Assembly (NCBI RefSeq): GCF_900102815.1
Contig: NZ_FNGF01000010.1
Span: 35,609 to 99,608, forward strand
Reading direction: 5' to 3'
DNA length: 64,000 nt
Source: Glycomyces sambucus
Lineage (GTDB): Bacteria; Actinomycetota; Actinomycetes; Mycobacteriales; Micromonosporaceae
This document shows positions 8,370-17,924 of the stretch, piece after piece; position 1 is the first letter of the stretch; each line of letters opens with the position of its first letter. The notes below the pieces were generated by a model. The model worked only from the letters and a program-made list of their open reading frames with translations, searched no databases and was not told the origin of the DNA. The position numbers and the translations under genes are program-made.

Positions 8370-10463
8370 ATGGGGCAAGAAGGGCTGTTTGAAGAGGCCG
8401 TGGTGAAACCTGCTGAAGAACCCGAAGCCGAGCCCGCCCCGCTTGCGGAAGACGAGACGATCGACTTCATCACCGGCAAGCGCGTCAAACTCAAGGGCGC
8501 CGAGCCAGTAGTCCAGACCGTCGCCCGCGGGCTCTGGCAGGAGTACGACATCAAGGTCGCCGACATGGCCCGAAACGTCGTGATCAAGGTCCCCGACGAC
8601 AATGGCAAGACCAAGTCATTGAAGGCGGACATCGCGATCTTCGCCGCTGGCGCCGACCACTCAGACCTCAAGAATCTGGAACGGGTCGTCGTGTGTAGGC
8701 CCGAGCCGAGCAAGGGTAGAACGGTCACCAAGATCCGCACCCACGAGCAGGCGGCCGAGGACCTCGAATACCTGAAGACCCTGCTCTCCACCGATCTGAC
8801 CCCCAACGCCCACTACGGGATGTGGACTAACGGGCTCGACTTCTTCTTCCTGCACGCTGAAGAAGGCCGGTTCGCCAAGAAGTTCGAACCCCGCGCCGGC
8901 TGGCCTCTCCAAGGCGACGTCGACAGTGGGACGGTCGCCTCGGTCGCACGGCTGCGCCAAGGCGACGAGGCCATGCTCAAGACCGCCTTCCGCCGCTGCC
9001 ACAACTTCGTGCACGGCAACGAGGGTCTGCCGAAGGACGCCGCTTTCTGGCAGTTCCTCTACCTCCTGTTCGCGAAGATCCACGACGAGCGCACCAGCCG
9101 CCTCCGTGGCACCGATCCACGGTTCTTCGCCTACGCGGACGAGCCGTTCACCACCGACGGGCGCAGGGCGATCGAGGAGCGGGTCCTAAAGCTGTTCGAA
9201 GAGGTCAAGCAGACGTATCCACTGTTCGGGCCTCGAGACGAGATCAGCCTCTCCCCGCACGCGCTGTCGTTCATCGTCGGTGAACTGGCCTCGTACGACC
9301 TGTCCGGCACCAAGATCGACGCCAAGGGCGTCGCTTACCAAGAGCTCGTCGGCGGCAACCTGCGTGGCGACCGGGGCCAGTACTTCACACCCCGTGCCGC
9401 AGTCAACCTCATGGTCGAGATCCTCGACCCGAAGGAGGACGAGACGGTCCTCGACCCGGCCTGCGGCACTGGCGGATTTCTCCAGGAAACGCTCCGGCAT
9501 TTGGTCGAGCGCTGGCGGGACGAGTCGGGCATCACCGAGCTGAGCGAGTCGAAGGAGCAGACCAAGGCGCTGCTCGAACGCCTCGACTTGTACGCCAAAG
9601 CCCACCTGTTCGGAGCCGACTTCGACCCGTTCCTGGTGCGCGCCACGAAGATGAGCCTCATGATGATGACCGGCGGCGACGTCGGCGAGGACAACATCTT
9701 CCACATGAACTCACTCCACTTTCCGGGCGGGCATTTGGAGGATGCCAAGAAGGCCGACCAGCGGATCCCCTTCGGCAGCATCGATGTGGTCATGACCAAC
9801 CCGCCGTTCGGCACCGACATCAAGATCGAGGAAGAAGAGGTTCTCAGCCAGTACTGGGAGGGCATCGCTCGCAACTGGTCGCGGGACAAGGAGACCGGTG
9901 AAATCGTCTCGACCGGCCCGTCTAAGGCGATGGCCCCGGAGCAGCTGTTCATCGAGCGCGCGGTGAAATGGGTCAAGCCCGGAGGTCGGATCGGCATCGT
10001 CCTCCCCAACGGCATCCTCTCCAACCCTGGCCCCTCTGATGAGGCGGTCCGCCGCTGGATCCTCGAGAACTGCTGGGTGCTCGCGAGCGTTGAGCTGCCC
10101 GTGGAGACGTTCATCCACGAGGCCGGAGTCAACATCCTCACCACCTTGCTTTTCCTCAAGCGCAAGACCGATCGAGAGATCATGGACGCGCAGGCCGGGA
10201 TCGGCGGCGACTACCCGGTGTTCATGGCGGTGGCGGAGAAGGTCGGCATCGACCGCCGCGGCAATGAGGTCAACAAGCGCCACCCGAACGGCGAGGTCGT
10301 CATGGTCCAGACGACCAAGGAGGAGACGATCGAGCGAAACGGAGACAAGACCACTCACACACTGGTCCGCTGGGAGAAGGCCATCGACAACGATCTCCCT
10401 GAGATCGTCGAGGCCTACCGTGGCTTCCGCGGGCAGTACCCTGAGCCCGGGAGCCCCCGGTGA
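8370..10463 (+). CDS. mad2: N6-adenine DNA methyltransferase, MAD2-like
   Basis: The 697-residue type I-like (HsdM-class) methyltransferase modifies host DNA to mark it as self. The SAM-binding motif DPACGTGGFLQ is near residue 362 and the catalytic motif NPPFG near 477. A helical HsdM N-domain precedes them. Residues about 30-190 resemble the HsdR N-terminal fold (KADIAIF, then LERVVVCRPEP), but the expected ExK is not present, so that part is probably not a nuclease. The ATG at 8370 is chosen over longer frames because AAGG precedes it and the upstream segment has no conserved look. It is the first gene of the operon, and its stop overlaps the next start by 4 bp. Confidence 0.88.
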   Translation: MGQEGLFEEAVVKPAEEPEAEPAPLAEDETIDFITGKRVKLKGAEPVVQTVARGLWQEYDIKVADMARNVVIKVPDDNGKTKSLKADIAIFAAGADHSDLKNLERVVVCRPEPSKGRTVTKIRTHEQAAEDLEYLKTLLSTDLTPNAHYGMWTNGLDFFFLHAEEGRFAKKFEPRAGWPLQGDVDSGTVASVARLRQGDEAMLKTAFRRCHNFVHGNEGLPKDAAFWQFLYLLFAKIHDERTSRLRGTDPRFFAYADEPFTTDGRRAIEERVLKLFEEVKQTYPLFGPRDEISLSPHALSFIVGELASYDLSGTKIDAKGVAYQELVGGNLRGDRGQYFTPRAAVNLMVEILDPKEDETVLDPACGTGGFLQETLRHLVERWRDESGITELSESKEQTKALLERLDLYAKAHLFGADFDPFLVRATKMSLMMMTGGDVGEDNIFHMNSLHFPGGHLEDAKKADQRIPFGSIDVVMTNPPFGTDIKIEEEEVLSQYWEGIARNWSRDKETGEIVSTGPSKAMAPEQLFIERAVKWVKPGGRIGIVLPNGILSNPGPSDEAVRRWILENCWVLASVELPVETFIHEAGVNILTTLLFLKRKTDREIMDAQAGIGGDYPVFMAVAEKVGIDRRGNEVNKRHPNGEVVMVQTTKEETIERNGDKTTHTLVRWEKAIDNDLPEIVEAYRGFRGQYPEPGSPR

Positions 10464-11785
10464 TCACCCGCATTGAAGCCCACAACTACCGCTGCTTCCA
10501 CAACCTCGCGGTGGACGTGGACGGCTTTCAGGTGCTGGCGGGCGCCAACGGAGCGGGCAAGACCACGTTCCTTGACATTCCGTCGCTGCTGGGCGACCTG
10601 CTGTCCAGCCGTGGCCGGATATCCGAGGCGTTCCTGAAGCGGCGGACCGACCAGTCCGCTCCGCGAGCGCACACGATCTCCGAGGTATTCCACCAGGGCC
10701 GCGGCAGCGCTCTGTCGTTCGCGATCGAGGCGGAACTGCCGGAGATCGTCACTAAAACCCTGGCCGACCGCAGCACCGCCTCGACGGTCGGCCAGATCCC
10801 GAGTCACCTTCGATACGAACTGGGCCTGGAACTCTTCGACCGTGAACTTCAGGTCTCCCAGGAGTACCTGTTCCTCTTCTCGGCCGGTGCCAGACGCCCC
10901 GAGGCCGGCGTCCCGTTCCAAGGAGAGCCCCGCAGCGGAGGAAAATACTCGCTCGCCGCCCGCACCTGGGAGTCGGTCCTGAGCCGCAAACGCGGCGAAC
11001 CGGCCAGGTTCAACGTCGAGACCACCTCCCGCGGCTCGAAGATCCCCGAGCTGCGGGTCCCCCCGGGGCAGCTTGCGCTCGGCACGATCCTGTCGGACCC
11101 GGGCCTCTTCCCGGCCTCGCTGTGGTTCTCGGAGCTGCTCTCCGAAGGCGTCGTCTTCCTTGAGCCGGACTGGGAACGCCTCCGGCAGGCCGCGCCCCCC
11201 GGCGACCCGGCGCGGCTGCTGCCGTCCTACCGCAACCTGCCTTGGCTGGCGTTCGACCTCAAGAAGGAGGACGAGCGGAACCAGGATGAGGACGCTCCGA
11301 AACGATTCGAGTTCTGGATCGACCACGTCAAGGCAGCGCTCCCGCAGGTGCGCTCGATCGACGTGATCGAACGGGAAGAGGACCACCACGCCTACTTCGA
11401 GGTCTGCTACACAGGGGGCTACACCGTCACCTCCTCCGGGCTGTCGGAGGGGACGCTGCGCATCATGGCTCTCGGCCTGCTGCCGTACCTGCCGAAATCG
11501 GCGCTGCCGCGCCTGCTCGTGGTCGAGGAACCGGAGAACGGGATCTACCCCCGGGCGATCCAGACGGCCGTCGAATCGCTCGACTCCCTGCACGATGCTC
11601 AGGTCTGGCTCTCGACGCACTCGCCGATCGTGCTCGCCAACACCGAACTGTCCGATGTGCTGATCTCCAGGCTCGGCAAGGACGGAGCGGTCGAGGTCAT
11701 CCCCGGCGACGAACATCCCCAGCTGCGGGGATGGCGCGGCGGCTTGGACACCGGTAGCCTGTTCGCTACCGGTGTGCTCTCGTAA
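10460..11785 (+). CDS. mad3: AAA15/OLD-like ATPase, MAD3-like
   Basis: The 441-residue ABC/SMC-type ATPase has Walker A GANGAGKTTFLD at residues about 28-39, the signature-like GLSEGTLRIMALGLLP near 330, Walker B LLVVEEPENGI near 352, and the switch histidine in LSTHSPIVLAN near 384. ATPases of this group act as sensors in defence modules such as PARIS, where they hold a TOPRIM-like effector. The start is GTG, overlapping the methyltransferase stop by 4 bp. The next gene encodes the probable partner. Which trigger it detects is unknown. Confidence 0.85.
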   Translation: MITRIEAHNYRCFHNLAVDVDGFQVLAGANGAGKTTFLDIPSLLGDLLSSRGRISEAFLKRRTDQSAPRAHTISEVFHQGRGSALSFAIEAELPEIVTKTLADRSTASTVGQIPSHLRYELGLELFDRELQVSQEYLFLFSAGARRPEAGVPFQGEPRSGGKYSLAARTWESVLSRKRGEPARFNVETTSRGSKIPELRVPPGQLALGTILSDPGLFPASLWFSELLSEGVVFLEPDWERLRQAAPPGDPARLLPSYRNLPWLAFDLKKEDERNQDEDAPKRFEFWIDHVKAALPQVRSIDVIEREEDHHAYFEVCYTGGYTVTSSGLSEGTLRIMALGLLPYLPKSALPRLLVVEEPENGIYPRAIQTAVESLDSLHDAQVWLSTHSPIVLANTELSDVLISRLGKDGAVEVIPGDEHPQLRGWRGGLDTGSLFATGVLS

Positions 11786-11812
11786 CCGAATCCTCCCGGA
11801 GTGCGACATCCC

Positions 11813-12433
11813 ATGCGAGACATCGTCTTTCTCGTGGCCGACAACGCCATGGTGCAACTGCTGCGCGGATTCTTCGACCGCGATCAGTTCCACCGGGTGC
11901 TCGGCTGCCGGTCGTTCGACTTCGACGCCGACCAAGACATCGCCCATGCCCCCTACAAGGACTCCCATGTGTACGGGAGCGCCCGGGAGCTGCTGTCCCC
12001 CTACGAGAAGAGCCATCAGTTCGCGGTCGTCTTGGTCGACGCGAAATGGGAAGGCAGCCGGGGAGCCGACCACATGCGTGAGCACATCGGAAGGTCGCTA
12101 CGGCACGAGTGGAAGGACCGGCACAAGGTGATCGTGTTCGACCCCGAGCTGGAGATCTGGCTCTGGCAGGACAACCCGAATGTCGGCAAGGCCCTCGGCT
12201 GCAAGGATTTCCGCAAGATCCTGGCAGAAAGCGGCCACTGGCCGGTGGGCATGGCGAAACCGGCGAAGCCGAAGGCGGCGCTGGAACACCTGCGGCGACG
12301 CCACCGGGCTGACAAGGGAAACGCGGTGTTCCGACGCGTCGCCGGGGCGATGTCGTTCAAGAACTGCACGGACCCGTCGTTCGCGATCCTGCGAGACACC
12401 TTGCGAGACTGGTTCGAGGAGGACCGTAAGTGA
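11813..12433 (+). CDS. mad4: TOPRIM-like small protein, MAD4-like
   Basis: The 206-residue protein starts MRDIVFLVADNAMVQLL and has an acidic strand VVLVDAKWEGS (about residues 70-80) followed by KVIVFDPELEIWLWQD (about 105-120). This order of strand, acidic turn and second acidic strand resembles DUF4276/DUF4435 TOPRIM-like proteins that pair with AAA15 ATPases. The fold assignment is inference. The ATG at 11813 is preferred over the GTG at 11801 because GGAG lies about 11 nt upstream of it but directly abuts the GTG. The gap to the ATPase gene is 27 bp, and the stop overlaps the next start by 4 bp. Confidence 0.75.
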   Translation: MRDIVFLVADNAMVQLLRGFFDRDQFHRVLGCRSFDFDADQDIAHAPYKDSHVYGSARELLSPYEKSHQFAVVLVDAKWEGSRGADHMREHIGRSLRHEWKDRHKVIVFDPELEIWLWQDNPNVGKALGCKDFRKILAESGHWPVGMAKPAKPKAALEHLRRRHRADKGNAVFRRVAGAMSFKNCTDPSFAILRDTLRDWFEEDRK

Positions 12434-13857
12434 AACTCATCGACATGCAGAACCCGGTGCGTGCGGTATGGCTCGCCGACCAGGGTTTCCGTCTCGACCC
12501 CTCGCCGTACCTGTCCGGGGCTTTCGAGGCCCGGAAGCTGCTGGAGCGCTTGCCTAGAACTGAGCCGCTTATTTCACTGACGACGGGGCATTCCGGAGGC
12601 ATCTACAACGGGCCGAAATTCAGGCGGAACTATGTCAGCGATCCGGAACATGGTGTTCCATTCCTGGGCAGCACCGACATGATGGAGGCGGACTTCTCGA
12701 CGCTTCCATTGCTCAGTAAGAACGACGCCGAATCCATGAAGCTATCGCATCTCCGAGTCGAACCTGACATGACGTTGATTTCGTGTTCTGGCACAGTGGG
12801 GCGCATGTGCTATGCCCGATCAGATATGAAAGGAATCTGGGCTTCACAGGATATTTTGAAGGTCGTAGCCGATCGAGCGAAAATCCTGCCGGGCTATCTC
12901 TTCGCATTCATCTACAGCAAGTATGGCATTCCAATAGTGACGGGGCAGGCGTCCGGTTCGATGATTCGACACCTTGAGCCGGGCCACATCGCAGACCTGC
13001 CAGTGCCTCGCCTTGGCGATGAGGTCGAGACCCGCATCCACGATCTGATCCAGGAAGCAGCGGATCTGCGTGGCCGGTTCCAGATCGGTGTCGGAGCGGC
13101 GACTAAAGATCTCTTCGTGTCGGCAGATCTATCGGATCTGCTCGATTTTTCCTGGTACAAGGAACCTCGCTCCATAGGAGCGGCTACCTGGGGAGTGGAT
13201 TCAAAGTCGCTTCGCGCGTTGAATTACGACTCACGTGCTACGAAGCTTCGCAGGCAGATTGAGTCAGTTCCGCATCGTACGCTCGGAGAAGTCTGTAAGG
13301 CTGGCGAACTGCGCCGAGGGAATCGCTTCACCCGGGTGGCTGCTGAGGAGGGACATGGCTACCGCCTCATGGGGCAGGAACAGCTGTTCTGGCTGCGGCC
13401 AGAGGATAAGTGGATCGCATTGCCCTCAGCCAAAGCTTCCGAACTTCGGGCCCGGGCTGAAACGATATTCGTTGCAGCGCGGGGACTTCTCACGGATCGG
13501 GCTCTGATCGGACGCGCAGCTTTTCTGCCCGAAAGCTGGCGTGAGCGGTATGTGTTCTCGGAGGATCTTTTGAGAGTGACATCAGGAGATCCGGATTTCC
13601 CAGGTGCGTACCTGTTTGCGTACCTGCGCTCGGAGGTGTCCTTCCGAATCATGCGTTCGCTTTGCGCGGGCACGGGACCGCAGGACATCAACTCTGTGCT
13701 GAGGCTTAGGGTCCCTGTTCCCGAGTGCACCCCCGCCGACCGCCACCGCATCGCCGAGACCGTCCGGCAGGCTTACCGCGACCGAGACGAGGCCGATGCG
13801 CTCGAAGACCGTGCCCTCGCCTTGCTCGACGAGGCGGTTCGAGAGGAGGCCCGGTAG
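12430..13857 (+). CDS. mad5: Type I-like specificity subunit (HsdS), MAD5-like
   Basis: The 475-residue DNA-specificity subunit has two target-recognition halves. The first ends with an S-subunit-like pattern: GYLFAFIYSKYG, then IRHLEPGHIADLPVPRL, then a helix (about residues 150-225). The second repeats it: GAYLFAYLRSE, then DINSVLRLRVPVP and a long acidic C-terminal helix (about 395-475). It would choose the methylation site for the methyltransferase. The middle of the gene (about 12550-13650) is clearly A/T-richer with different codon use from its neighbours, as expected where recognition domains are exchanged by recombination. The GTG start overlaps the previous stop by 4 bp. Confidence 0.85.
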   Translation: MKLIDMQNPVRAVWLADQGFRLDPSPYLSGAFEARKLLERLPRTEPLISLTTGHSGGIYNGPKFRRNYVSDPEHGVPFLGSTDMMEADFSTLPLLSKNDAESMKLSHLRVEPDMTLISCSGTVGRMCYARSDMKGIWASQDILKVVADRAKILPGYLFAFIYSKYGIPIVTGQASGSMIRHLEPGHIADLPVPRLGDEVETRIHDLIQEAADLRGRFQIGVGAATKDLFVSADLSDLLDFSWYKEPRSIGAATWGVDSKSLRALNYDSRATKLRRQIESVPHRTLGEVCKAGELRRGNRFTRVAAEEGHGYRLMGQEQLFWLRPEDKWIALPSAKASELRARAETIFVAARGLLTDRALIGRAAFLPESWRERYVFSEDLLRVTSGDPDFPGAYLFAYLRSEVSFRIMRSLCAGTGPQDINSVLRLRVPVPECTPADRHRIAETVRQAYRDRDEADALEDRALALLDEAVREEAR

Positions 13858-13859
13858 CC

Positions 13860-16800
13860 ATGGCCCAGATCGTCGGGGGAGGACCGCCCACCAACGAGTC
13901 CGAGCGGCTCGTGATCGCACACCTCCGGGACAGTGCTCCTGACAACTGGGTCGTCCTCCACAATGTCGAGATCCCCGCCCACGGCACCTCATACGAGGTC
14001 GACCTCATCGTCGTCACCGAACAGAGCGTCGCGGTCGTCGATGTCAAAGGCACGCGCGGGCGCATCCATGTCGCCGGTTCGCGGTGGCACCCCGAAGGAC
14101 GCGCCTCGTTCCACTCCCCGGTGCGCAAACTCCGGGGCCACGCCCGCGCCCTCAAGGGCCTGTTCCGCGATGTCGTCGGCGGCGACCGCGTCTACGTCGA
14201 CCACCTCGTCGTGCTCACCGCGACCGACGCCCGCCTCCTCGACCCCAACCGCAACACCGACGCCGACGCGATCGACGTCACCGACCTCGACGGTCTCATC
14301 GCCGCGCTGCAATCGGCCTCCCGCCTCCGCCCGGGCATGCTGCGGGACATCACCGGCCTGCACGTCGGAATCCTCTATTCCCTTCACGGAGGAGTCGAAA
14401 TGCCGAAAGGACCGCGCCGATTCGGGACCTGGGAGGTGACCGAGCGCCTCGGCGGCGACGACGAGGCCACCGAGTACCGGGCCCGCCACGCTACCGTCCC
14501 CACGGGAGAGACGGTGCTGCTGCGGGTCCTGGGCGCCGACCCGTATGGGCCGCCCGAAAAGCGGGATCAGCGCCGGTTCGAGGTCACCAACGCTTACCGG
14601 CTCCTCGCCGCCATGCCGCGCCACGAATGCGTCGTGATGGCCCGCGAATGCTTCCAGACCGAAGACGAGAACGGCATCGTGCTCGTCCTCGAAGACGTCC
14701 CCGGCCGGACTCTCACTGCGGTCCTCGACGACCCGGTCGTCTCGCTCGGTGAGGACGCGCGGCTCGCCATCGTCCGTGACCTCCTTCGCGCGCTCGCCCA
14801 CGCGCACGCCAACAGCGTGATCCACCGCGCGCTCACGCCTGACGCCGTCCTCGTCCGCGACACCGGCGGCGCGATGCTCACCGGTTTCGACTACGCGCGC
14901 CCCACCGTCCCGCGGGACAAGACCGTCCGCATTGCTCTTGCCGATCACATGGACCACCGGTACACCGCCCCCGAATGCCAGGGGCAGGTGCAGGCGGCCA
15001 CCAAAGCCTCCGACGTCTATGCCGCCGGGGTCATCGCTTACCGCCTCCTCACCGGCGAACTGCCCTTCGAGACGGCCACCGACCAGCGCCGTCTCACCGC
15101 CGGGCTCCCAGATCTGCCGTTCGAGCAGTCGGGTGTCTCCCCGGGGCTCGCGAGCCTGGTCAAGCGCCTGTGCGGGACCTCGGCAGCGAGCCGGCCGACC
15201 GCCGCAGAAGCGCTCCGTACCCTCGAACGCCTCACGCGCGCAGGCAAACCGGCGTCCCGTGCGCCGGAGCAATCCGGCGGCACCGACTATCGGAACCTCA
15301 CTGCCGGACACCAGCTCACCGGGAAGTTCACCGTCATCGACCGGCTCGGAGACGGCTCGTTCAGCGTCGTCTACCGGGTCTTCGATAGCCTCGCGCGGAC
15401 CGAGCGGGCCGTGAAGATCATTGACCGCGATAGCGAGTCTGCGGTCGACCGGCTCAGCACCGAGTACCGGATCCTGCTGGACATGGCACCGCACCCCGCG
15501 ATCGTCAAGGTGATCGGCGCCGACTTCCTTCCCGGCACCGCTACCCCGTACCTGGAACTCGAATACCTCGACGGCAAGACCGCCGAGGAGCTCGCCCGCT
15601 CCGGAGAACTCAACCCCGCCGATGTCGTCGGCCTCGGCATCGAGGCCGCGGGAGGGCTCGTCCACCTCCACGGGCAGGGCGTCTACCACCTCGACATTAA
15701 GCCGGACAACCTGTTCCGGACCGAAGCCGGGTGCAAGATCATCGACCTCAATGTGGCCGTCACCGCCGACTCCACGCTCTCCAAGACCGGCGGGACCGCG
15801 CGGTTCGTCCCGCCCGACTGGGGCCAGCACGGCTCGGTGGCCGCCCCCGACCTCGCCGACCGGGACGTCTATGCGCTCGGCCTCACCCTCTACAAGGTCC
15901 TGACCGGGCGATTCCCGTTCGATTCCGCGGCGCACGCCCGTGGCACCGAGCCCGCCGACCCGCGGCATCTCGACGGGCTCGGGGACCTCTCCGAAGCCTT
16001 CACCAAGGTACTGCTCAAAGCCGTCGCCCCCGGCCGATCCGACCGCTACCGCAGTGCCGAGGCCTTCCGTGACGCCCTCACCGCGGTCCGCACCGAGATC
16101 TGGCGTCGCACCGAGCCGACCGCAGCGGCCCACCTGCCGGCCCGGTTCGGCAACGGACGAAACCCGTTCGTCGACTATTTGCAGACTCTGTACAGCCAGA
16201 GCCCCCGCAGCAACGCGGGAACCCGCGCCGGGCAGCAGAGCCCTTTCGACCTCTACGTCCCGACAGCCCTCGACGAAGTCCTCGTCGCCGACGTTCTCGA
16301 CGGCAAGTTCCGGCTGGTCGTCATCACCGGCAACGCCGGGGATGGCAAGACCGAGTTCCTCGAACGCCTCATCCGCACCGCTGCCCTTGAAGCCGGAACT
16401 GAGCCCGTCCGCCACGGCAGCGGTGCCGGAACCGATGCGAACGGGCTGCGCCTGCTTACCAACTACGACGGCAGCCAGGACGATGGCGAGAAGGCCAACG
16501 ACGAGGTGCTCCTGGAGTTCTTCGCGCCCTTCGAAGGCGCCGACCTTGCCGGGAGTGCGGGCGAGACTAGGCTCATCGCCATCAACGAAGGCCGGATGGT
16601 CGACCTCCTCGAAACCCACGGCGACCGCTTCCCCGCGCTCCGTGCGGCGATCGCGGCGGGCCTGCGCGGCGAAGGCGCGGACGACCGCATTGCGGTCGTG
16701 AACCTCAACCGCCGCAGCCTGGTCACCGATACCGACACGCCAGGGGACGCGGTCTTCACGAAGATGGTCGCGGCCATGACTGACTCGGACCGGTGGGAGG

Positions 16801-17924
16801 CGTGCGGCGGTTGCGCGCTCGCCGACAGCTGCTACGCCCGGCATAACGCGAAGACCCTCGGGCATCCCGGTATCGGCGCGAAGGTCGCCGTGCGCCTGCG
16901 GCGGCTCTACAGGATCACCGAACTGCGAGGCGTCCGCCACCTGACCATGCGGGACGTGCAGTCCGCCCTCGCCTACACGGTCACCTCCGGTCGTGACTGC
17001 GACGACATCCACGCAGTATACGGCGAGAACAAGACCGATGCGATCCTCGACGGCCTCTACTTCAACAGCTGGATCGGGCCCGGCGACGGCAAGGACAAGC
17101 TCCTGGCGCTGCTGCGCGAAGTCGACGTCGCGGCGACCCCCGACCCCGGCCTGGACCGGCGGCTCGACTTCGTCGGCCCCGACGCCGGACGGGCGCTCAT
17201 GGACGTGGACGGGCGCGGCGGACTCGACCTCGCCATGCTCCGTTCCGGATTCGAGCGGTTGTCGCGTGACGGCGACCCGGATGACGACGCCAGGACCCTG
17301 CACCGGCGCTACCTCGCCGGCGCCAAGCGCCGCTTCTATTTCGAATGCCTCGACGACGAACGCTCCAAAGCGATGCTGCCCTACCGCACCAGCGACGAGT
17401 TCGCGAACTTGCTCTCCGGCATCCTCGACCCGGACGAGCAACTCTGCGAACTCGTCGACGCCTTGAACCGAAGCGAAGGACTCTCGCAAGGTTGGCTCGC
17501 GGGCGGTGCGCTGGCGCTGCGCATCCGCGACGTCCCGCACGGGACCAGCCGCGGCTACCAGACCTTCGACGCGGCTGGGCTGCGGCTGCGACCCGAGGAC
17601 TTCCACACCTCGCCGTATCTCGAAGGCGGCCCGAGGGAACTGGTGCTCACTTACGACCTCGGGTCCGGCCGCCGCGCGCCGGAACTGCGGATCAGGCTCG
17701 ACCTCTTCGAACTCCTGCGCAGGCTCGGTCGGGGCTACCTGCCCGGCGTCGCCGACCAGCAGGGCCTCAACCTGGGGCTCCAGATCTTCAAGAACGAACT
17801 CGCAGCCGCGCCGTACCAGGAGGTACTGCTCACTTCGGACGGCCGACGCGTGCACAGGGTGCGGCGCACCGACGACCGGCGGCTGGTCATGACCCTGGTC
17901 GAATCCGAGGAGGCCGTTCGATGA
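13860..17924 (+). CDS. mad6: NERD, pseudokinase, kinase and P-loop ATPase fusion, MAD6-like
   Basis: The protein has 1354 residues in four modules. (1) A NERD nuclease-like domain, about 1-115, with EVDLIVV near residue 47 and VVDVKG near 61, so the D and DxK of a PD-(D/E)xK site are present. (2) A degenerate kinase, about 180-470: no VAIK lysine, HRA in place of HRD near 322, and GFD in place of DFG. (3) An intact Ser/Thr kinase, about 485-770: LGDGSFSVVY, K522 in AVKII, HLDIKPDN near 610, and the metal-binding Asp near 629. (4) A P-loop ATPase with GNAGDGKTEF at 824-833 and a CGGCALADSC cysteine cluster near 982. BREX-2 PglW shares the NERD-kinase start. It starts 2 bp after the previous stop. 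Confidence 0.87.
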   Translation: MAQIVGGGPPTNESERLVIAHLRDSAPDNWVVLHNVEIPAHGTSYEVDLIVVTEQSVAVVDVKGTRGRIHVAGSRWHPEGRASFHSPVRKLRGHARALKGLFRDVVGGDRVYVDHLVVLTATDARLLDPNRNTDADAIDVTDLDGLIAALQSASRLRPGMLRDITGLHVGILYSLHGGVEMPKGPRRFGTWEVTERLGGDDEATEYRARHATVPTGETVLLRVLGADPYGPPEKRDQRRFEVTNAYRLLAAMPRHECVVMARECFQTEDENGIVLVLEDVPGRTLTAVLDDPVVSLGEDARLAIVRDLLRALAHAHANSVIHRALTPDAVLVRDTGGAMLTGFDYARPTVPRDKTVRIALADHMDHRYTAPECQGQVQAATKASDVYAAGVIAYRLLTGELPFETATDQRRLTAGLPDLPFEQSGVSPGLASLVKRLCGTSAASRPTAAEALRTLERLTRAGKPASRAPEQSGGTDYRNLTAGHQLTGKFTVIDRLGDGSFSVVYRVFDSLARTERAVKIIDRDSESAVDRLSTEYRILLDMAPHPAIVKVIGADFLPGTATPYLELEYLDGKTAEELARSGELNPADVVGLGIEAAGGLVHLHGQGVYHLDIKPDNLFRTEAGCKIIDLNVAVTADSTLSKTGGTARFVPPDWGQHGSVAAPDLADRDVYALGLTLYKVLTGRFPFDSAAHARGTEPADPRHLDGLGDLSEAFTKVLLKAVAPGRSDRYRSAEAFRDALTAVRTEIWRRTEPTAAAHLPARFGNGRNPFVDYLQTLYSQSPRSNAGTRAGQQSPFDLYVPTALDEVLVADVLDGKFRLVVITGNAGDGKTEFLERLIRTAALEAGTEPVRHGSGAGTDANGLRLLTNYDGSQDDGEKANDEVLLEFFAPFEGADLAGSAGETRLIAINEGRMVDLLETHGDRFPALRAAIAAGLRGEGADDRIAVVNLNRRSLVTDTDTPGDAVFTKMVAAMTDSDRWEACGGCALADSCYARHNAKTLGHPGIGAKVAVRLRRLYRITELRGVRHLTMRDVQSALAYTVTSGRDCDDIHAVYGENKTDAILDGLYFNSWIGPGDGKDKLLALLREVDVAATPDPGLDRRLDFVGPDAGRALMDVDGRGGLDLAMLRSGFERLSRDGDPDDDARTLHRRYLAGAKRRFYFECLDDERSKAMLPYRTSDEFANLLSGILDPDEQLCELVDALNRSEGLSQGWLAGGALALRIRDVPHGTSRGYQTFDAAGLRLRPEDFHTSPYLEGGPRELVLTYDLGSGRRAPELRIRLDLFELLRRLGRGYLPGVADQQGLNLGLQIFKNELAAAPYQEVLLTSDGRRVHRVRRTDDRRLVMTLVESEEAVR

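Noticed and set aside
13989..17855. 1288-codon minus-strand frame opposite the kinase fusion
   Set aside because: It is low-complexity Val/Gly/Glu/Asp sequence antisense to GC-rich codons, with no domain; the plus-strand frame has kinase, NERD and P-loop motifs.
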